A DNA stretch of 64,000 bases, taken from Halobaculum sp. CBA1158. GTDB lineage: Archaea; Halobacteriota; Halobacteria; Halobacteriales; Haloferacaceae. The stretch lies in NCBI RefSeq assembly GCF_021431925.1, contig NZ_CP090371.1, forward strand, positions 1,240,001 to 1,304,000, in the 5' to 3' direction. The notes beneath the pieces were generated by a model, which saw only the letters and a list, made by a program, of their open reading frames with translations, searched no databases and was not told the origin of the DNA. Numbering within the stretch: position 1 is the first letter of the stretch; each line of letters starts with the position of its first letter. Made by a program: the position numbers and the translations under genes. Below are positions 61,144 to 64,000 of this stretch, one piece after another.

Positions 61144-62036
61144 ATGTATCCCAAGTCCTCCAACTGGTCCGTCGGCATATCCACCTCTTGGCGTGAAATG
61201 TCAACGTCGCTCACAGCCGCTTCGATCCACTCACGGGCATGACGAACGTCATCGAAGAGATCGGTCGACATCGTGGTTGCGGCCATCGCTCGCTCGGCGT
61301 GTCGTCCCGGTTCCACGGAACTTGAGTCCCAGCTCGTGTGTATACCGTGATCGCTGAGCAGAAGGAGTTCATCGTCATCTCCCAGTCGATCGCGTACTTC
61401 GGCGACCCAGTCATTGACTCGCTGATACGTCTTCCGATATCGAGCCTCGTCGTGACGATAAATGTGCCCACACATGTCTAGTGTATGAATATGACAACCG
61501 ACTAGTGAGAGTTCGTGGTTGAGCATCTCGCGGGTCCAGCCGAACTGCTCGGCTCCGATACCGTATATTTCTCGCTCGAACCCACCGATGGTCTGGTCGC
61601 CCTCGTCCGGGTTTGCAGTATCCCACACCCGTTTGAGCTCTGCAGAGTTGTGGACTCCTGGCCAGTTGTGAACAACTCGACCCTCGCCTTGGAACACGTG
61701 TTCGGAATCGGTCTCGGGAATGCTGTATGTCGCCCCCGTTACTGACTCCGCGAGGCTTCCGAGCTTATCTCGCGTGTTCCCGCCGAGTTTCGATGTGAAT
61801 TTCGAAACAAAATTGACCGCCGAGTTGTCCCACTCGCTTGTTCCGCCTCCTGTCAGCCCGTGTTCTTCTGGTCCGAGCCCGGTCGCGACAGTCGGCCACA
61901 CCTCGAGTGTGTATGGCTGGTCTTTCATATATGAGAACGTCTCGATCGGGCGTGCTTGTTCGAGTTCCAAGGCGGGAACGTCGAACCGAGAGACGTGTTC
62001 GTGGTCCAATGCGTCCAATGCGAGTACGAGTAACAT
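61140..62036 (-). CDS. Alkaline-phosphatase-superfamily protein (nucleotide pyrophosphatase-like)
   Basis: 298 residues. MLLVLALDALDHEHVSRFDV opens with the first metal Asp; the nucleophile region reads YTLEVWPTVATGLGPEEHGL, with Thr in the place used by type-I phosphodiesterases; LVGCHIHTLDMCGHIYRHDE and LLLLSDHGIHTSWD are the other metal sites. It resembles nucleotide pyrophosphatase/phosphodiesterases rather than sulfatases. It overlaps the downstream gene by 4 bases and follows the GT2 gene after a 27-base AT-rich gap. Confidence 0.8.
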   Translation of the reverse strand: MLLVLALDALDHEHVSRFDVPALELEQARPIETFSYMKDQPYTLEVWPTVATGLGPEEHGLTGGGTSEWDNSAVNFVSKFTSKLGGNTRDKLGSLAESVTGATYSIPETDSEHVFQGEGRVVHNWPGVHNSAELKRVWDTANPDEGDQTIGGFEREIYGIGAEQFGWTREMLNHELSLVGCHIHTLDMCGHIYRHDEARYRKTYQRVNDWVAEVRDRLGDDDELLLLSDHGIHTSWDSSSVEPGRHAERAMAATTMSTDLFDDVRHAREWIEAAVSDVDISRQEVDMPTDQLEDLGYI

Positions 62037-62063
62037 TTTTATTTGCGTTGGTAGTTCGGATAT

Positions 62064-62624
62064 TTAATCGCTTTCGTTCAATACAGGTTCGACCATTCCT
62101 CGAAACAGTCGCGGCGCGTACCTGGGGTGTTTTCCGGCGAGGTAGAGTCCGCGCCAGGCATGGTCCCACGCATCGGTTCGCTCAATCGCACCGGGTGGCC
62201 CATCGTGGTGTATCTCGGTCTTCGGAATACGCTCTATGTTGAATCCGCGCTTGTGACACTTGAGCGCGAAGTCCGTATCTCCCATGTGGGATCTGAGACG
62301 TTCGTCGAAGCCGTTCACCTCCCGCCAAGTTCTCTTCGTGAAGCCCATCAGCCGTCCGGCGACAAGGTCGTAGTTCCAGTCGCACATTCCAACGAGAGTA
62401 TGGTCCTCTATTTCATCTACCACCGACCAAAAGAAATCCTCCGAGAAACGAATGTCGTCGTCGAGGAGGAGGACACGCTCGGTAGGCGCTGCATCGACTC
62501 CTGCGTTACGAGCCTCGTTTAATGTCCCGCCACGGGCGATCGCGATCGGGACGCCATCCGGGACGGACTCCCTCGTGAGCACGTCCTCGCTGGTCGTCGG
62601 TATAACGACTGTTATTTCTGTCAT
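62064..62624 (-). CDS. Short GT2-type glycosyltransferase
   Basis: 186 residues, short for GT2. Nucleotide-sugar domain: MTEITVVIPTTSEDVLTRES, then GGTLNEARNAGVDAAPTERV and the D-x-D region LLLDDDIRFSEDF. The acceptor half shows GFDERLRSHMGDTDFALKCH, with the E/D-D of the catalytic loop (GDTD), then a basic end. No membrane segment. It probably builds the lipid-linked glycan on the cytoplasmic side. Confidence 0.85.
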   Translation of the reverse strand: MTEITVVIPTTSEDVLTRESVPDGVPIAIARGGTLNEARNAGVDAAPTERVLLLDDDIRFSEDFFWSVVDEIEDHTLVGMCDWNYDLVAGRLMGFTKRTWREVNGFDERLRSHMGDTDFALKCHKRGFNIERIPKTEIHHDGPPGAIERTDAWDHAWRGLYLAGKHPRYAPRLFRGMVEPVLNESD

Positions 62625-62684
62625 TGTCGGCCCACGGGTGCTACTGTCTTGTGTATGGCAGATGTATATAGGCGATGCGGTCGA

Positions 62685-63749
62685 TCAATCGCTTGTCGGA
62701 TCGACCCTTGTCTGGTCGTAATAAATTGTTTCCACCCTATCAACTACTTCACTCCACGTCATCGGATCGTAGTTGACACTCGAGGTCGTGGCCGCTTCAA
62801 CGGCCTTCGATATCTCAGAGGGCTGAGTAGTATCGATTCCGACACACCCGTCGATTTCTACCCAATTCTTCAGGGCAGCTCGCTTAAGCACAACACACGG
62901 CGTACCTGTGGTGAGTGCCTCTGCGACCGTCATCCCGTACGCTTCGAACATTGAGAGACTCAAGAATACTGTCGCACCGGCGTACAGTCCGGGTAACCGG
63001 GCGTTATCGACATACCCGAGGAAATCAGTCCGTTCTGACACGCCAACCTCGGCAGCGAGCGATTTCAACGTATCGTCGTATGGTCCAGTACCTACAACCA
63101 TCAGTTCGTACTCCGGTAACTGAGGTAGTGCTCGGATAGCATGTTGCACGCCCTTGTACTCTTCGAGCCGGCCAACGTACAGTAAGTACGGTCGGGTCTG
63201 CGAAAGCGGGGATGCGTCCACGAATCGGTCTACATCCAGTCCGTTCGGTATGACTTTCGCGTTCACGCCGAAGTCATCGCGGAGCCGTGCCTGTTCCCAA
63301 CGACTTACGGCTATCACCTGCTCGGCTCTTCGTACTGTCCACCCTCCGATCGGCCGGTAAAATGACAAGAGCGTGTTCCGCGTAGGGGAAGCGCTCTCGC
63401 CGTGATAGTGCGTCGTGAACACGAAGCGCTCTTCGGAAACGTTGAGCGCTGCGAACAGCCCCGGGATGGCATGATAATTGTGTGCGTGGACGATATCCGC
63501 GTCGTACCGCCGAGCCGCCAGAGCGATACTTGGGGCGATATACATCGATCCGCCGGGAGCAAGCGAACGGAAACGACGGACGTTGACTCCGTTACGACAC
63601 TCACGAGTCGCACCGCCTTCACCGGCATCAGCCGCGAACACGGTCACGTCGTGCCCTCGAGAAGCGAGTCCCTCACTTATTTCGCGTACGTGAGTTTCGA
63701 CTCCTCCTTTTTGCGGAGGATACCGGTGTGTCACTTGCAGGACTCTCAT
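62685..63749 (-). CDS. GT4-type glycosyltransferase
   Basis: 354 residues. N-terminal domain: MRVLQVTHRYPPQKGGVETH, DIVHAHNYHAIPGLFAALNV and HYHGESASPTRNTL; linker AEQVIAVSRWEQARL; donor domain: VIPNGLDVDRF, YLLYVGRLEEYKGVQHAIRA and LSLSMFEAYGMTVAEALTTG with the E-x7-E motif (EAYGMTVAE). This is a full-length, intact GT4 enzyme. It overlaps the partial gene at the right edge by 4 bases. Confidence 0.9.
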   Translation of the reverse strand: MRVLQVTHRYPPQKGGVETHVREISEGLASRGHDVTVFAADAGEGGATRECRNGVNVRRFRSLAPGGSMYIAPSIALAARRYDADIVHAHNYHAIPGLFAALNVSEERFVFTTHYHGESASPTRNTLLSFYRPIGGWTVRRAEQVIAVSRWEQARLRDDFGVNAKVIPNGLDVDRFVDASPLSQTRPYLLYVGRLEEYKGVQHAIRALPQLPEYELMVVGTGPYDDTLKSLAAEVGVSERTDFLGYVDNARLPGLYAGATVFLSLSMFEAYGMTVAEALTTGTPCVVLKRAALKNWVEIDGCVGIDTTQPSEISKAVEAATTSSVNYDPMTWSEVVDRVETIYYDQTRVDPTSD

Positions 63750-64000
63750 CCGCTCTCAAACGCCTCCCGAAGCTCCATATCCACGTCCCACGTCCCGTCC
63801 CCCTCCCCACGCAGTAACTTCACCGCCGCCCGGAACAGCGAGACCTGCGTGTCGAACAGCGCGTACGCCGGCTGCAACGACCCCAGCGAATCCCGCGCCC
63901 CCAGCCACACGAACCCCCCGACCCCCGCGGGCACCGCAAGCCCGAGGGGCCCGCCCACAGCGACCGCCCCAAGCGACGCCAGTCCCACGCCGGCCATCAT
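63746..64000 (-). CDS. C-terminal part of a membrane protein, possibly a GT2 enzyme's tail
   Basis: The window cuts this gene; no start codon can be assigned. 84 residues remain. Two hydrophobic segments (about residues 3-35) come before a soluble tail DTQVSLFRAAVKLLRGEGDG then TWDVDMELREAFESG. Haloarchaeal glycosyltransferases of family 2 often end in such a membrane pair and a W-x-x-D tail, so this could be one. Composition is again GC-rich, like the core genome. The 4-base overlap with the GT4 gene suggests one operon. Confidence 0.5.
   Translation of the reverse strand: MMAGVGLASLGAVAVGGPLGLAVPAGVGGFVWLGARDSLGSLQPAYALFDTQVSLFRAAVKLLRGEGDGTWDVDMELREAFESG

Noticed and set aside
1-64000. 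CRISPR array
   Set aside because: No series of direct repeats of 25-40 bp with regular spacers was found; the tandem repeats seen have 19-20-bp units without spacers, and the 53-bp pair has only two copies.

Overview
The window is chromosomal DNA of an extremely halophilic archaeon (class Halobacteria, Halorubrum-like; the genus cannot be fixed from the sequence alone). Supporting signs are high GC in most of the window, very acidic proteins, archaeal ribosomal proteins (S4e, L32e), an archaeal RNase P subunit, AglB, FttA/aCPSF1, Mch, and TATA boxes 25-30 bp in front of start codons, which fits leaderless transcripts.

Layout. (1) 1-9700, minus strand: an S10/spc-type ribosomal operon read from a SPOUT methyltransferase gene through L3, L4, L23, L2, S19, L22, S3, L29, Rnp1, S17, L14, L24, S4e, L5, S14, S8 and L6 into L32e, which is cut by the window edge. 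(2) 9970-20650, plus strand: tRNA-Gly, a CBS protein, a UPF0045 protein, a P1B-type metal ATPase overlapping an ACR3-like exporter gene, pyrF, a membrane histidine kinase, a J-domain protein and a GTPBP1-like GTPase. A 44-residue zinc-finger gene lies on the minus strand. (3) 20650-22320: a more AT-rich patch with an RsmC-like methyltransferase, probably acquired. (4) 22500-39760: HAD hydrolase, mch, gltB, proS, GNAT, fttA, mgsA, secreted proteins including one with an NLP/Vps62-like H-x-HDWE motif, DUF371 and DUF368. (5) 39759-63749: a surface-glycan region. AglB ends directly against the DUF368 start codon. Divergent from aglB is an AT-richer island with a Wzx-type flippase, GT-C, GT-A and GT-B glycosyltransferases, three alkaline-phosphatase-superfamily proteins, an SDR epimerase, a VTT-domain protein, an MprF-like membrane protein, a PHP phosphoesterase and a UbiA enzyme resembling decaprenyl-phosphate phosphoribosyltransferase. 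GC rises again in the last 250 bases.

How the genes work together. AglB transfers a lipid-linked glycan to protein. Cytoplasmic GT4, GT2 and GT8-like enzymes could build the glycan, the flippase could invert the lipid-linked product, and GT-C enzymes could add sugars outside. The UbiA-PHP-MprF-like string (two 4-bp gene overlaps) plus the nearby epimerase suggests a route to a polyprenyl-phosphate-linked pentose donor. DUF368 and VTT proteins are candidate carriers that bring the lipid phosphate back inside.

The island is decaying. It contains a GT2 gene broken at a degenerate IS1595-type element, a frameshifted ParB-like gene, a frameshifted DUF457-like gene, a LamG gene remnant and an FkbM methyltransferase remnant.
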